A stretch of 64,000 nucleotides of DNA from Bacteroides stercorirosoris (GCF_900142015.1 NZ_FQZN01000002.1:62001-126000); one strand, 5' to 3'; positions 42,866 through 51,350 are shown, counted from the first letter of the stretch. Numbers and translations are program-made. Notes: a model not told the origin generated them from the sequence alone.

Positions 42866-42918
42866 TTCTGTTTATCTGATTTTCCTTTGAGGTACTCTTT
42901 ACAGGAAAAAACAGGGGA

Positions 42919-43434
42919 TTAAATAAGAGTATCAAGTTTGCGCCCCAATACATGTGCCAACTGTAAATTCAGCACCATGGCAACCAGCCCGACAACTCCT
43001 GCAAATACAAATTCTATCAAAGTAAATATTTCCTCAGAATAGAAAACAGAGCAAACATAAACCGCATAAGGCAAACAGAGGAAAGAGGTGACTATTGCCG
43101 GAATATACCTCTTAAGAATGATAAATTGAAGAATATGAATCAGAAGATGAATGCCGAATGCAAGAAACAGTGCCATCCACAAGAAATAATGTTGAGTGAG
43201 GACAGCATAAACTGACACTCCACTGATAATAATAAACTCTTCTGCAACTGCAATAACAAAACCTGTCATACTCAGTCCTTGTAATTGAGCAATTTGCTTT
43301 TTCAGAAAAGGAAAACGAGTACGCAATATGTTTGCATTCCGCGCCATCCATTTGGGCAGCACGATGATTTCTTCAAAATCATGCAGCATAAAAGCTATGG
43401 GGAACAAACATAACAGTAATACAATATAATTCAT
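42919..43434 (-). CDS. HXXEE domain membrane protein
   Basis: 171 aa with four to five membrane helices. The family signature HDFEE is at residues 18-22, with a second acidic pair AVAEEF in a later helix and GIHLLIHILQF in the third. The family is of unknown function, and conserved membrane His/Glu suggest metal or proton handling. It lies 9 nt downstream of an AraC-type regulator and is probably in its operon. Confidence 0.85.
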   Translation of the reverse strand: MNYIVLLLCLFPIAFMLHDFEEIIVLPKWMARNANILRTRFPFLKKQIAQLQGLSMTGFVIAVAEEFIIISGVSVYAVLTQHYFLWMALFLAFGIHLLIHILQFIILKRYIPAIVTSFLCLPYAVYVCSVFYSEEIFTLIEFVFAGVVGLVAMVLNLQLAHVLGRKLDTLI

Positions 43435-43443
43435 AATGATAAT

Positions 43444-44307
43444 TTACAAAGTAACCTTACATGTACGCAAATACTGCATTGGCGTCTCACCGGTATATTT
43501 CTTGAAATCCTTGATGAAATGGTTCGTATCGCTATAACCGTTTTCCGCAGTAACGCCTGCCAAATCTTTCTGCACCAGAAAAGCGGCATAAGCATTGATG
43601 AACCGTTGCAGAGAGGAATACTGTTTGGGCGTCATGCCCATAGCCTCAGCAAAGTTTCGTTCCAGCCATTTGTAGTTGACACCTAAGTGCAACTTCAATT
43701 CATCGATAGACAACGTTCCTTTATGCTGCCTGATATAATGAATGGCCTCATCCAACAGCCTATTGGAGTTTTTCTCCGCTGATATTACGCCCCGAAGGTA
43801 GGTTTCTATCAGTTGTATCTTCTCTCCTGCCCCGGCACATTGCTGCATATCTTTCAGCAGGGCATCCGCATCACCCAATACGGATTCTAAATTCCAGAAC
43901 GGGCGGGTATTGAAATGCCTGGCATTCAGAGCTAATAATCGGTAGAAAGATGCAGGCTTAAACCGTACTATCAGTAAATAAGGCACTTGTCCGGAAAGAC
44001 GTATGGACATCCGGGCAAAAGATCTTGTACTGAACCAGCCGGACTTAAAACTTGAAATGACATGATTATACTCTAATTCCACGCTGTCCTCCGCTGTCGG
44101 CAGGAATGCCAACATAGGTGTTCCGTCATTATATGCCAAGGTATCCGACAGGTTACAGCAAGGGAAGACATAGAAACTGTCAATGTATTCCTGCAAGTCT
44201 TCCGAAGGGGCAACTGCTTCAATCTCTTTCACTGAAACAAAAGACTGTGATATAATATGTTCTAATAAACTTACCGGCATGCGGGCAAAAATACGCAAAT
44301 ATTGCAT
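43444..44307 (-). CDS. AraC-family transcriptional regulator
   Basis: 287 aa (278 from the inner ATG at 44280). The N-terminal 150 residues are a beta-rich sensor (DUF6597-like: QEYIDSFYVFPCCN, then VRFKPASFYRLLAL). The C-terminal AraC HTH pair has LSIDELKLHLGVNYKWLERNF and GYSDTNHFIKDFKKYTGETPMQYL. A -7 element at 44286-44293 lies inside the longer frame, which favours ATG 44280 and a nearly leaderless mRNA. It probably controls the HXXEE gene 9 nt downstream. Confidence 0.87.
   Translation of the reverse strand: MQYLRIFARMPVSLLEHIISQSFVSVKEIEAVAPSEDLQEYIDSFYVFPCCNLSDTLAYNDGTPMLAFLPTAEDSVELEYNHVISSFKSGWFSTRSFARMSIRLSGQVPYLLIVRFKPASFYRLLALNARHFNTRPFWNLESVLGDADALLKDMQQCAGAGEKIQLIETYLRGVISAEKNSNRLLDEAIHYIRQHKGTLSIDELKLHLGVNYKWLERNFAEAMGMTPKQYSSLQRFINAYAAFLVQKDLAGVTAENGYSDTNHFIKDFKKYTGETPMQYLRTCKVTL
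44286..44293 (-). promoter_or_regulatory. -7 element for the AraC gene
   Basis: The minus strand reads TATTTTTG (TAnnTTTG), 5 nt before ATG 44280. Confidence 0.45.
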
Positions 44308-44359
44308 ATCCCCGGCACGAACTGTCTAAAATTTACCATAAAGACTGATAGCGACAGAC

Positions 44360-44367
44360 TACTTTTG
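44360..44367 (+). promoter_or_regulatory. -7 element for def
   Basis: TACTTTTG (TAnnTTTG), only 15 nt before ATG 44383. The leader would be about 10-12 nt. Confidence 0.55.
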
Positions 44368-44382
44368 CCTCAAAAAAAGAAT

Positions 44383-44943
44383 ATGATTAAACCAATAACC
44401 GTCTACGGCAACCCCGTATTACGAAAAGAATGTGAAGATATAGAACAGAATTATCCCCATATCCGGGAAGTAATAGAAACCATGTGGCAGACACTGAGGA
44501 ATGCAGACGGATGCGGATTGGCTGCGCCGCAAATCAACCTTCCCATCAAGCTGTTCATAGTGAACAGCCGGGATACTTATGCCTATATGTCCGCTAAAGA
44601 AAGGGAATATTTCTTTGCAGAAGATGATTGCGGAACAGAGGAAACATTCATCAATGCAGAAATAACCGCCTATAGCGAGGAAGTATGGACTACCAGGGAA
44701 GGTTGCCTGAGCATCCCTGAGCTTTATGAAGAAGTGACACGCCCCTGGTCGGTGACAATCAGGTATCAGGATAGTGAATTCAAAGAGCAAAACAGGACTT
44801 ACCACGGATATACCGCACGAATCATTCAGCATGAGTTTGAACATACACAAGGAAAATTGTACATAGATCGCTTGTCGCCGCTGAGAAAACAACTCATAAA
44901 GAATAAGTTAATGCGGATTATTAAGGGAAACAGAAGAAAGTAA
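44383..44943 (+). CDS. def: Peptide deformylase
   Basis: 186 aa from ATG 44383. The frame is open upstream to 44302, but the promoter at 44360-44367 lies inside that extension. All three deformylase motifs are present: GCGLAAPQ (43-50; first Gly-x-Gly has Cys), EGCLSIPE with metal Cys108, and HEFEH (150-154) with both His ligands. It removes formyl groups from nascent proteins. An insertion (SAKEREYFFAEDDCGTEE) between motifs 1 and 2 is typical of Bacteroidetes-type deformylases. Confidence 0.93.
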   Translation: MIKPITVYGNPVLRKECEDIEQNYPHIREVIETMWQTLRNADGCGLAAPQINLPIKLFIVNSRDTYAYMSAKEREYFFAEDDCGTEETFINAEITAYSEEVWTTREGCLSIPELYEEVTRPWSVTIRYQDSEFKEQNRTYHGYTARIIQHEFEHTQGKLYIDRLSPLRKQLIKNKLMRIIKGNRRK

Positions 44944-45028
44944 CAGCATTTCTGTATCATAATAAAAAAACGCCTGATAAACAAGTTTATTTTGCCCTGT
45001 CTATATAGTTATTATATTGATTAGTTGT

Positions 45029-45036
45029 TATCTTTG
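45029..45036 (+). promoter_or_regulatory. -7 element upstream of the MBL remnant
   Basis: TATCTTTG (TAnnTTTG), just before the broken reading frame. It may now serve the SecD-P1-like gene at 45221. Confidence 0.45.
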
Positions 45037-45042
45037 CAAAAG

Positions 45043-45165
45043 AAGGTCAACAACTATATAGATGATTATTATTTAGGTGAACCAGTTCTAAGCTATTATT
45101 TAGAAGATGACAATGAGCATCTTATGTTTGATACCGGATATTCCGACTCGTTCATCAATTCGTGA
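45043..45165 (+). pseudogene. MBL-fold metallo-hydrolase, N-terminal remnant
   Basis: The frame encodes KVNNYIDDYYLGEPVLSYYL, then EDDNEHLMFDTGYSDSFINS and a stop. The start of MBL-fold hydrolases reads like this (LGEPxxSYYIEDxxxxILFDTGYSD). The rest, including the HxHxDH metal site, is absent. A truncated relic of about 40 codons remains. Confidence 0.65.
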
Positions 45166-45220
45166 AGTAGTTGTCGGACTAAAAATAAAGATTGAATAAC
45201 TACATATAAAAAGTCAGACC

Positions 45221-46045
45221 ATGAAAACGTTCACTGTTTTATTAGTAACTGCGTCTTTAGCGTTAACTTCACTGGGAGGGAGTTTTGAACCATACCGCCC
45301 CAACGGCTGGTACTACATCACAAGCGGCGCACAGGACAGCCTTTCGGCAGACCCCATCGTGACGACCAAAGATTTTGTTTCTATAAGGCTTGACTCTTTT
45401 ATGAGTGAGCGAACAGGTGAAATGGTCTATCAGATTGCGGGTAGAGTGAACGACCGGTCCATTAAGATATGGGCAGACGCTACCGAACGGTCGATAGGCA
45501 AGCATATCGGTTTTGTATGCAACAACAAGGTAGTATGTAATCCCTTGGTGAACGCCCGCATCGAAAGCGGTAATTTTGCGATTTCCGGTGAAGGGCCTGA
45601 GTTCAAAGCCATGTACAAGCAAATTCAAGAGGACATCAAAAACGAAGAGATTGCTTCGGAGCATAAGAAAGCATGGGAAGAGGCCCGCAAGTTACGGGCT
45701 TCCATCACCGACACCACTTTCTTAAAGACCAAACGCCCGATGTCTGACGATGCAATCGGTCCTTACAATTACCATACAGGATTAAATGAAGACCGTGCAT
45801 ACAATCAAACAGTTTATACAATTGCGATAGACAGAGCCAAAAAGTTCCTTTCCGTTGAAAACGACCAATTAGTATTGAACCTGAAATCGGGTGTGGAAAT
45901 CAATATTGCGGAAGACCTGTTCCAGTATATCACCGGACTATTCGATGATTGGAACAAATGGGTGAAAGAGGGAAAGTTCAAGATTATAAAAACAGAAGAG
46001 GGATACTACGACATAGAACCGACACCTCAGAAACGTAACAATTAA
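45221..46045 (+). CDS. Secreted protein with SecD-P1-head-like domain
   Basis: 274 aa with a signal peptide (KTFTVLLVTASLALTSLGG). Residues about 50-130 (VSIRLDSFMSERTGEMVYQIAG, then IGKHIGFVCNNKVVCNPLVNARIESGNFAISG) resemble the periplasmic P1-head domain of SecD, which senses or receives translocated protein. No membrane domain follows. The rest is helical and charged and unrecognised. It converges with the reverse transcriptase and overlaps its 3' end by 4 nt. Confidence 0.75.
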   Translation: MKTFTVLLVTASLALTSLGGSFEPYRPNGWYYITSGAQDSLSADPIVTTKDFVSIRLDSFMSERTGEMVYQIAGRVNDRSIKIWADATERSIGKHIGFVCNNKVVCNPLVNARIESGNFAISGEGPEFKAMYKQIQEDIKNEEIASEHKKAWEEARKLRASITDTTFLKTKRPMSDDAIGPYNYHTGLNEDRAYNQTVYTIAIDRAKKFLSVENDQLVLNLKSGVEINIAEDLFQYITGLFDDWNKWVKEGKFKIIKTEEGYYDIEPTPQKRNN

Positions 46046-47226
46046 TATTTTTTCTCCAGACTTTTCAAAGCTGTGATGGAATCGGATACATACGCATTAT
46101 CCGGTTCTATTGACCGCCAATAGCAAAGTGTCCCTATCAGTCGTTTCAGGTAAGCCGGGTCGTGAGAACCTATCCGGCGCTGGTGTTCTGCCAAGCCTTT
46201 CGTCAAGATATAATGCACATTCTTGCGTATTTCCCTTTTCCGGGCTTTGGGAATGGTCAGCTTCACACCGGAACTGATGGAAACTCCTGTGATAATCTTC
46301 CGACTGTGCTCCTTCAGGAAGCGGGTTTTCTTATGATTCAATTCAAACTTTTCTTCCCGGACAATCTGTTTGACCTGAGACAAGATCTGTTCTCCCGGGA
46401 AAACATTCCCCGAAAAAGTAAGGTCATCGGCATACCGGGTATAAGTCAGACCATATTTGGCAGCCAGTGCCGACAACTTTTTATCCATCTCATAAGAGAT
46501 AATATTGCTCAATGCCGGACTCGTAGATGCCCCCTGAGGCAAACAACGATGTAAGCAGCATAAAGTTCCCAGCACCTTCGCAATATCAGGTGGATAGCCC
46601 ATTGCTTCAAATGTATTCCTCACGCGAGGACTGCGTATGGAACTAAAGAAATCATGAATATCTGTTTTCAGCACACACTGCTTTCCCAAATGCGGGCGGA
46701 CATTATCGGCTATAGACATCTTGCACCGAAAACCGGTAGCTGCCGGATGAACGTTTACAAAGGATAAAATGCGATGGTTAATAGCGCCCTGAATAGGCTT
46801 CAGTTCGTCGTCCGGGGCAGAAATCATGCGGTAACCTCCCCTCCGTTTACCTATCCAAAACTCCCGGTAGTGGGCGGAAACATCCTTCAATATTTCTTTC
46901 AACTTCACTTCCTCCACTCCCAACAAGTTTGCACACTGAGATATGGCTTCTTCTTTAAACCAGGGAGAGATTCGCGGAGCAGAAGTTTCAAAAAGCTGGC
47001 TGAACCAGCCTTTACGGGTGGTTCCGGCATTGGCAGTATGCTCCGTGTTGTCGCGGTTTCCTGCTTTCCACCTTTTGTATCCTTCCTGTTTACGACTCGA
47101 AGAAATAATCTTGTAGACCAATAAACAGGTGACAATAAATACAGCTATCAGAATTCCATTCATCGTATCAATAGGTATGAAAAAAGAAGAGGATGAGTAT
47201 TTACTAATGTAAATCGTGGTATTCAT
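46042..47226 (-). CDS. Retron-type reverse transcriptase with N-terminal membrane anchor
   Basis: 394 aa. A membrane helix lies at about 23-41 (NGILIAVFIVTCLLVYKII), followed by a charged linker. RT motifs are GGYRMISAP, DNVRPH (fits the retron NAxxH region X, with V for A), KTDIHDFFSSI (catalytic Asp190), LPQGASTSPALSN, YADDLTFS (YADD 265-268), HKKTRF and ITG at 312-314 (retron VTG motif, I for V). The combination points to a retron or retron-like RT. The anchor is unusual for that group. M22 is an alternative start that would shorten the anchor. No effector gene adjoins on the same strand. Confidence 0.88.
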   Translation of the reverse strand: MNTTIYISKYSSSSFFIPIDTMNGILIAVFIVTCLLVYKIISSSRKQEGYKRWKAGNRDNTEHTANAGTTRKGWFSQLFETSAPRISPWFKEEAISQCANLLGVEEVKLKEILKDVSAHYREFWIGKRRGGYRMISAPDDELKPIQGAINHRILSFVNVHPAATGFRCKMSIADNVRPHLGKQCVLKTDIHDFFSSIRSPRVRNTFEAMGYPPDIAKVLGTLCCLHRCLPQGASTSPALSNIISYEMDKKLSALAAKYGLTYTRYADDLTFSGNVFPGEQILSQVKQIVREEKFELNHKKTRFLKEHSRKIITGVSISSGVKLTIPKARKREIRKNVHYILTKGLAEHQRRIGSHDPAYLKRLIGTLCYWRSIEPDNAYVSDSITALKSLEKKY

Positions 47227-47325
47227 ACCAGAGTATTTACATTCTAAGAAAGCCCATGAGCTTACGAGGCGACTGCACCTCTTTCCTGCTAAATATTTTT
47301 CTCATCCTCTCCGTATGCAAAAATA
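47227..47325 (-). promoter_or_regulatory. Promoter and leader of the reverse transcriptase, possible ncRNA
   Basis: The minus strand reads TATTTTTG at 47318-47325, giving an RT leader of about 85 nt. In that leader TATTTAGC is followed by a hairpin GAGG...CCTC, and TAAATA near the ATG can pair with TATTTA. TTAGC plus a hairpin recalls retron msr starts. It is shorter than a normal msr-msd, so a retron RNA here is speculative. Confidence 0.35.
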
Positions 47326-47485
47326 GGCGTTTTTGGTTGAAAGCAATAATTCTATCCGTCTTTTTTCTTTGATATGCCTCTTTCCATTCAGGGCAACCGT
47401 ATAAAAAGTTTGCTTCATGCTTGAACAGGAATGAGTATAAGTGTTCTCATTTTGCGAACTTTAGACCAATCTTATGACCCTCCAC

Positions 47486-47580
47486 GTACCCGGTCCATAT
47501 CAAAGCCGTACCTGGTCCGTGTCAAGTCCAAGCGTAAGGATACGGAGATGATACGGACCTGATACGGTTCGGGTATGGGG
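47486..47580. repeat. Inverted array with 11/22-nt period (array D)
   Basis: GTACCCGGTCC and GTACCTGGTCC start 22 nt apart (47486, 47508). Then GATACGG units start at 47539, 47550 and 47561, 11 nt apart, in the complementary orientation. The two halves can fold into an imperfect hairpin of about 40 bp with a short loop. Confidence 0.75.
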
Positions 47581-47643
47581 AAAGCAGGACAAATAGACCA
47601 AAAAATGAATTCATCCTTTTCGGAGCGATTATAAATAAGAATT

Positions 47644-48234
47644 TTAATGCATTTGTCCTGATTTAGTTGCTTTGCAGAAACAGTCTTCCAAATGGTCGTT
47701 CACAAAGCCTGCCGCCTGCAAAAAAGCATAGCAGATAGTGGAGCCAAAGAACTTAAAGCCTCGCTTTTTCATGTCTTTACTCATAGCATCCGACTCGGGA
47801 GATGTGGCAGGAACCTGACTTAGAGACTTAAAGTTGTTGACAATGGGTGGCTGTTCGGAAAAGAATGATAAGATATACTTGTAGAAACTACCGAACTCCT
47901 GCTGAATAGCCATAAATAGTTTCGCATTATGGATGGTGCTATTGATTTTTAACCGGTTTTTGACGATTCCATCAAATTTCATCAATCGTTCAATGTCTTC
48001 TGATGTCATTTGCGCCACTTTCTCCACATCAAAGTGATGAAAAGCTTCCCGATATCCTTCACGCTTTCGGAGGATAGTAATCCAAGATAGCCCCGCCTGG
48101 GCACTTTCGAGTACAAGAAACTCAAACAGGGATTTGTCATCGGTGACGAGTTTGCCCCATTCTTCATCATGGTATTTTATGTACAGTTCATCTGTTCCGG
48201 CCCAACCACAACGTGCATTTATTAAATCTTCCAT
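47644..48234 (-). CDS. tag: DNA-3-methyladenine glycosylase I
   Basis: 196 aa. RCGWAGTDELYIKYHDEEWG is the Tag zinc-site start (Cys plus His). Next come SLFEFLVLESAQAGLSWITIL, FDGIVKNRLKI and the C-terminal RGFKFFGSTICYAFLQAAG with FVNDHLEDCF supplying the late ligands. It excises 3-methyladenine. A -7 element at 48261-48268 lies upstream. Confidence 0.95.
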   Translation of the reverse strand: MEDLINARCGWAGTDELYIKYHDEEWGKLVTDDKSLFEFLVLESAQAGLSWITILRKREGYREAFHHFDVEKVAQMTSEDIERLMKFDGIVKNRLKINSTIHNAKLFMAIQQEFGSFYKYILSFFSEQPPIVNNFKSLSQVPATSPESDAMSKDMKKRGFKFFGSTICYAFLQAAGFVNDHLEDCFCKATKSGQMH

Positions 48235-48260
48235 GCTTTTTTATGTTAATAGAAACTCAA

Positions 48261-48268
48261 CAAAGATA
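48261..48268 (-). promoter_or_regulatory. -7 element for tag
   Basis: The minus strand reads TATCTTTG (TAnnTTTG), with a TTTG 17 nt upstream (48286-48289), close to consensus spacing. Confidence 0.6.
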
Positions 48269-48311
48269 TATTTTCTAACTCAAAGCAAAGCCATATCCTA
48301 AAAATTATCCC

Positions 48312-48319
48312 TACTTTTG
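48312..48319 (+). promoter_or_regulatory. -7 element for the peptide transporter
   Basis: TACTTTTG (TAnnTTTG), about 43 nt before ATG 48362. Confidence 0.55.
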
Positions 48320-48361
48320 CGGAACAATAAAGAATTATTAACACAATAGGCAAGCTTTCTA

Positions 48362-49900
48362 ATGAGTACACCCAAACATCCCAAAGGTCTTTACCTTATT
48401 TTCGCTACCAGCACGGCAGAGCGTTTCAGCTACTATGGTATGCGCGCTATCTTTATCCTGTTTTTAACCCAGGCACTCTTGTTCGACAAGGAACATGCCG
48501 CTTCCATTTATGGCAGCTACACTGGATTGGTTTATCTGACACCACTTATCGGTGGGTATATTGCTGATAAATATTGGGGTATCCGGCGCTCCGTTTTCTG
48601 GGGAGCGATGATGATGGCAGTAGGGCAATTCCTAATGTTTTTCAGTGCTTCAATGCTGGACACGAAAGAACTCTCCCATTGGTTGATGTATGGAGGGCTT
48701 ACTTTCCTTATATTAGGAAACGGATGTTTCAAGCCGACGGTATCTTCACTGGTCGGTCAACTCTACGAACCCGGGGATAAACGATTAGACTCTGCCTACA
48801 CTATATTCTATATGGGTGTCAATGTCGGTTCTTTCTTTGCACCGTTAGTTTGTGGTTACTTTGGCGAAACGGGTAATCCTAATGATTTCAAATGGGGGTT
48901 TCTGATTGCAGCAATTGTAACCGTATTCACAGTAATCCTATTTGAGACCCAGAAAAATAAATATCTGATCGGTCCCGACGGCCGACAACTCGGTATCATT
49001 CCGGATGCTAAACGTGAACAGTCCAAAGAGAACAAAACAGCTCGGCAAACAGTTATTGACAAAGATAAAAAAATCCGTAATAATCTACTTCTCGGAGGAT
49101 TAGCTGTCGCTCTTGCCCTATTCTTCTACTGGTGTTTCGGTAACGACTGGGTTAGTATCGGTATCTTTACTGCCTGTATTATATTTCCTGTCAGCATCTT
49201 ACTGGATGGTTCGCTGACAAAGATAGAACGTGACCGGATTTTTGTCATTTACATTATTGCCTTTTTCGTCATTTTCTTCTGGGCAGCCTACGAGCAAGCA
49301 GGTGCCTCGCTCACACTCTTCGCTTCCGAACAAACCAATCGCGTCATCCTCGGTTGGGAAATGCCTGCATCGTGGATACAGTCCTTCAATCCGTTCTTCG
49401 TTGTCATATTGGCAGCCATCATGCCTGGAGTGTGGGGAGCTCTGAACAAAAGGGGTATGGAACCCGCTTCTCCTACCAAACAAGCTATCGGGCTACTATT
49501 ACTCTCACTTGGCTATCTGGTCATTTGTTTTGGCGTAAAAGATGTACAGCCGGGTGTGAAAGTCAGTCTCCTTTGGCTAACGGGACTTTATTTCATCCAC
49601 ACAATGGGCGAAATAGCTCTATCCCCTATCGGTCTGTCAATGGTAAACAAGTTGACCCCTGTACGTTTTGCCTCTTTGATGATGGGTATCTGGTACCTTT
49701 CCACCTCCACAGCCAATAAATTTGCAGGCATTTTAGGAGGTCTCTATCCCGAACCCGGAAAGGTGAAAACCCTGCTTGGCTACCCTATTGAAAACATGTT
49801 CGACTTCTTTATGGTATTCGTCATTATGTCCGGCATTGCCTCCCTGATCCTCTTCCTGCTCTCAAAGAAATTACAGAAGATGATGCATGGAGTGGAATAA
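48362..49900 (+). CDS. POT/PTR2-family peptide transporter
   Basis: 512 aa major-facilitator protein. Its start has the POT signature TAERFSYYGMRAIFILFL (ExxERFxYYG-like). GGYIADKYWGIRRSV, the FKPTVSSLVGQLY loop and HTMGEIALSPIGLSMVNKL later in the protein also fit proton-coupled di/tripeptide importers. It has 12-14 predicted helices. It is single with its own promoter. Confidence 0.95.
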   Translation: MSTPKHPKGLYLIFATSTAERFSYYGMRAIFILFLTQALLFDKEHAASIYGSYTGLVYLTPLIGGYIADKYWGIRRSVFWGAMMMAVGQFLMFFSASMLDTKELSHWLMYGGLTFLILGNGCFKPTVSSLVGQLYEPGDKRLDSAYTIFYMGVNVGSFFAPLVCGYFGETGNPNDFKWGFLIAAIVTVFTVILFETQKNKYLIGPDGRQLGIIPDAKREQSKENKTARQTVIDKDKKIRNNLLLGGLAVALALFFYWCFGNDWVSIGIFTACIIFPVSILLDGSLTKIERDRIFVIYIIAFFVIFFWAAYEQAGASLTLFASEQTNRVILGWEMPASWIQSFNPFFVVILAAIMPGVWGALNKRGMEPASPTKQAIGLLLLSLGYLVICFGVKDVQPGVKVSLLWLTGLYFIHTMGEIALSPIGLSMVNKLTPVRFASLMMGIWYLSTSTANKFAGILGGLYPEPGKVKTLLGYPIENMFDFFMVFVIMSGIASLILFLLSKKLQKMMHGVE

Positions 49901-49906
49901 AAATCG

Positions 49907-49914
49907 TATTTTTG
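49907..49914 (+). promoter_or_regulatory. -7 element for hpt
   Basis: TATTTTTG (TAnnTTTG), 26 nt before ATG 49940. Confidence 0.6.
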
Positions 49915-49939
49915 TGCCAATTTTTAAAACATATCCCTT

Positions 49940-50479
49940 ATGGACACCATACAAATAAAAGACAAGAAGTTCACTGTCTCCATCAAGGAACAGGATATTC
50001 TGAAAGAAGTAGCCCGTGTTGCGAATGAAATCAACTGCAATCTGGCAGGTAAAAATCCTCTGTTTCTCAGCGTATTGAACGGTTCATTCATGTTTACCGC
50101 CGATTTGATGAAACGTATTACTATCCCCTGCGAGATTTCTTTCGTGAAACTGGCTTCTTATCAAGGTGTGTCCTCTACCGGAGTCATCAAGGAAGTCATC
50201 GGCATCACCGAAGACCTCACCGACCGCACGGTAGTTATTGTGGAAGATATCGTAGATACGGGACTGACCATGCAGCGCCTGCTGGAAACACTGGGCACAC
50301 GTAATCCGAAAGAAATCCACATCGCTTCCCTGCTGGTGAAGCCGGATAAGCTGAAAGTGGATTTGAACATAGAATATGTGGCAATGGAAATCCCCAATGA
50401 TTTCATCGTAGGCTACGGATTGGATTACGATGGTTTCGGCCGCAATTACCCGGATATCTACACGGTAGTGGAAGAGTGA
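49940..50479 (+). CDS. hpt: Hypoxanthine phosphoribosyltransferase
   Basis: 179 aa. The PRPP-binding motif VIVEDIVDTGLTM, the flexible-loop lead SFVKLASYQG and the C-terminal FIVGYGLDYDGFGRNYPDI are those of bacterial Hpt. It salvages hypoxanthine/guanine with PRPP. adk follows 70 nt downstream, a common Bacteroides pairing in nucleotide metabolism. Confidence 0.96.
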   Translation: MDTIQIKDKKFTVSIKEQDILKEVARVANEINCNLAGKNPLFLSVLNGSFMFTADLMKRITIPCEISFVKLASYQGVSSTGVIKEVIGITEDLTDRTVVIVEDIVDTGLTMQRLLETLGTRNPKEIHIASLLVKPDKLKVDLNIEYVAMEIPNDFIVGYGLDYDGFGRNYPDIYTVVEE

Positions 50480-50549
50480 CAAGCTACAGGCTGTCAGTAA
50501 TGAAGTGAAATAATTCAATAGTAAATCTTTAAATATAGTAACTAAACAA

Positions 50550-51122
50550 ATGTTGAACATTGTAATTTTCGGTGCTCCCGGTTCAGGTAAGGGAACACAA
50601 AGTGAAAAGATTGTAGACAAATATGGCATCAACCATATTTCTACAGGTGACGTATTGCGTGCAGAAATCAAAAACGGTACGGAACTGGGTAAAACTGCTA
50701 AAGGTTATATCGACCAGGGACAACTGATTCCCGATGAACTGATGATTGACATCCTTGCCAGCGTATTCGACAGCTTCGAAGACAGCAAAGGTGTTATCTT
50801 CGACGGTTTCCCCCGTACTATCGCACAGGCAGAGGCTTTGAAAAAGATGCTTGCCGAAAGAGGACAGGGTGTCAGCGTTATGCTTGACCTGGATGTACCT
50901 GAAGATGAACTGATGGTTCGCCTCATCAAACGTGGTAAGGATTCCGGTCGTGCCGATGACAACGAAGAGACTATCAAGAAACGTCTTCATGTTTATCATT
51001 CACAGACTTCTCCGCTGATTGACTGGTACAAGCAGGAAGGACAATACCAACACATCAAAGGACAAGGTGCATTGGAAGAAATCTTTGCTGATGTTTGCGC
51101 TGCGATTGACGCTGCAAAGTAA
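50550..51122 (+). CDS. adk: Adenylate kinase
   Basis: 190 aa short-lid type. P-loop GAPGSGKGTQSEKI, STGDVLRAEI, VIFDGFPRTIAQAE, RLIKRGKDSGRADDN (short lid without zinc cysteines) and KKRLHVYHSQTSPLIDWY are visible. It equilibrates AMP + ATP with 2 ADP. A terminator-like hairpin follows. Confidence 0.97.
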   Translation: MLNIVIFGAPGSGKGTQSEKIVDKYGINHISTGDVLRAEIKNGTELGKTAKGYIDQGQLIPDELMIDILASVFDSFEDSKGVIFDGFPRTIAQAEALKKMLAERGQGVSVMLDLDVPEDELMVRLIKRGKDSGRADDNEETIKKRLHVYHSQTSPLIDWYKQEGQYQHIKGQGALEEIFADVCAAIDAAK

Positions 51123-51143
51123 AGTTACACAATCATAATTTAG

Positions 51144-51182
51144 AAGCGTGATATTATCATTTTCATGGTATTATCGCGCTTT
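51144..51182 (+). terminator. Terminator after adk
   Basis: AAGCGTGATATTATCAT and ATGGTATTATCGCGCTT form a 17-bp imperfect stem with a short loop, followed by TTGTTG. The tail is weak. Confidence 0.55.
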
Positions 51183-51240
51183 GTTGTTCTGTCGTATGCT
51201 CTGATAGTACAGACTGTATGGAAAATTAAACATGCATACA

Positions 51241-51350
51241 GTGAGACAGTTGATTCTTCCACAAAGAATCAAGAGTTTGCCTACAAGAAGTTAACTTCCT
51301 GTCAACAAACTCTTAACTTCTTGTCCGCAAGGAGTTAAGAGTTTATAACG
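51241..51350. repeat. Intergenic array of five 22-nt units (array C)
   Basis: Units start at 51241, 51263, 51285, 51307 and 51329. Neighbouring units are mutually complementary (GATTCTT with AAGAATC, AAGAGTTT with AAACTCTT). One unit contains the palindrome GAAGTTAACTTC. The rest of the adk-obgE spacer shows only the promoter. Confidence 0.75.
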
